The notes beneath the pieces were generated by a model. It was not told where the DNA came from and did no database searches. It saw only the letters and a list, made by a program, of their open reading frames with translations. From positions 1 through 5,534 of the forward strand of contig CACYCD010000220.1 of the NCBI GenBank assembly GCA_902772755.1: 5,534 bases of DNA, given 5' to 3'. This DNA comes from an uncultured Ruminococcus sp. (lineage in GTDB: Bacteria; Bacillota; Clostridia; Oscillospirales; Acutalibacteraceae). Position numbers and translations under genes: made by a program. Positions 4,974 through 5,534 of the stretch are shown piece by piece (position 1 is the first letter of the stretch; every line of letters begins with the position of its first letter).

Positions 4974-5534
4974 ATGGCAAAGCTCGTTTATGACAAGGAC
5001 GGCAGACTTCTTTATACAAAGGAAATGAACGACGAGGGCTACAAGATCCTTGTGCCGATGATGCTGCCCGTCCACTTTGGAATACTCACGGAGGCATTCA
5101 AGCACGAGGGCTACAACCTTGAACTGCTGGATACCGACGGTCCCGAGATTGCCCAGACAGGGCTTAAATACGTGCATAACGACACCTGCTATCCGGCACT
5201 TCTCGTTATAGGTCAGCTCATCAACGCACTTGAAACGGGCAAGTACGACCTGCACAAGACCGCACTTATGATAACGCAGACGGGCGGAGGCTGTCGTGCC
5301 TCAAACTATATCCATCTGCTGAGGAAGGGTCTTAAAAAAGCAGGACTGGAGTACATACCCGTCATCTCCCTCAACCTTTCGGGAATGGAAAAAAATCCCG
5401 GCTTCAAGCTCTCGCTCACTCTTTTGAGGAAGGTCATTGCGGCACTGGTGTACGGCGACATAATTATGCTTGTCAAAAACCAGGTCAAGCCCTATGAAAT
5501 TAACAAGGGTGAAACCGACAAGATGGTTGAGAAG
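4974..5534 (+). CDS. 2-hydroxyacyl-CoA dehydratase-type subunit, N-terminal part (3' end outside window)
   Basis: This is the start of a protein of the 2-hydroxyacyl-CoA dehydratase (HgdB/BcrBC-like) group, matching the region normally fused to the C-terminus of large activase proteins. It should carry an Fe-S cluster reduced by the activase. The open frame gives 187 residues and continues past the window end; the full length cannot be seen. Features seen: start MAKLVYDKDGRLLYT; PMMLPVHFGILTEAF (28-42); NDTCYPALLVIGQLINAL (69-86) with Cys72; TQTGGGCRASNYIHLL (101-116) with Cys107; SLNLSGMEKNPGF (132-144). The two Cys motifs are likely cluster ligands, by analogy with the family. It lies 12 bp after the activase in the same operon. 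No signal peptide or membrane segment is evident. The substrate is unknown, and dehydration of a 2-hydroxyacyl-CoA is only one of the reactions known for this group. Confidence 0.88.
   Translation, partial: MAKLVYDKDGRLLYTKEMNDEGYKILVPMMLPVHFGILTEAFKHEGYNLELLDTDGPEIAQTGLKYVHNDTCYPALLVIGQLINALETGKYDLHKTALMITQTGGGCRASNYIHLLRKGLKKAGLEYIPVISLNLSGMEKNPGFKLSLTLLRKVIAALVYGDIIMLVKNQVKPYEINKGETDKMVEK

Overview
The window looks like chromosomal DNA from an anaerobic Gram-positive gut or rumen bacterium of the Ruminococcus/Oscillospiraceae type. This rests on the gene families present (an M18 aminopeptidase, an Rpn-type glycine-periodic tail, a CoA-dehydratase activase), on strong GGAGG-like ribosome binding sites, and on the resemblance of the proteins to Ruminococcus proteins I recall. 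It is not a database assignment. Every convincing gene reads on the + strand.

Layout. (1) 1-645 is the 3' half of an M18 aminopeptidase gene that begins before the window. (2) 691-984 is a 97-residue ORF resembling only the C-terminal tail of Rpn/PD-(D/E)XK 'transposase' proteins; the nuclease part is absent. A strong hairpin terminator (996-1027) closes this unit. (3) A near-consensus sigma-70-type promoter (TTGACA, 17 bp, TACAAT; 1050-1078) drives 1115-1879, a phage-type replication initiator/replisome organiser with an N-terminal winged helix, a repeat-filled linker and a C-terminal phage replication domain. (4) 1880-2054 is intergenic. It starts with a T-free repeat tract, continues into about 120 bp of roughly 80% A+T DNA, and carries two dyads. 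(5) 2055-4961 encodes a 968-residue activase with two ASKHA ATPase domains and a Cys-rich DUF2229-like region. (6) 12 bp later, 4974 to the window end is the start of a 2-hydroxyacyl-CoA dehydratase-type subunit. Genes 5 and 6 form one operon that should supply an ATP-driven, low-potential [4Fe-4S] electron-transfer system; its substrate cannot be read from the sequence.

The most unusual part is the initiator locus. Its linker contains an 11-bp tandem array (about 1476-1541) followed directly by an 8-bp tandem array (1544-1590). Neither unit length is a multiple of three, so the protein repeats (11 and 8 residues) each span three DNA units. A related 11-bp unit returns three times just after the stop codon (1881-1914) and is followed by the AT-rich stretch. 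Initiator gene, iteron-like arrays and an AT-rich region together resemble a replication origin embedded in and next to its own initiator gene, as in lambda O and some lactococcal phage rep genes. No integrase, capsid or other phage gene is visible, so this is either a lone remnant or domesticated replicon module, or an undescribed minimal element.
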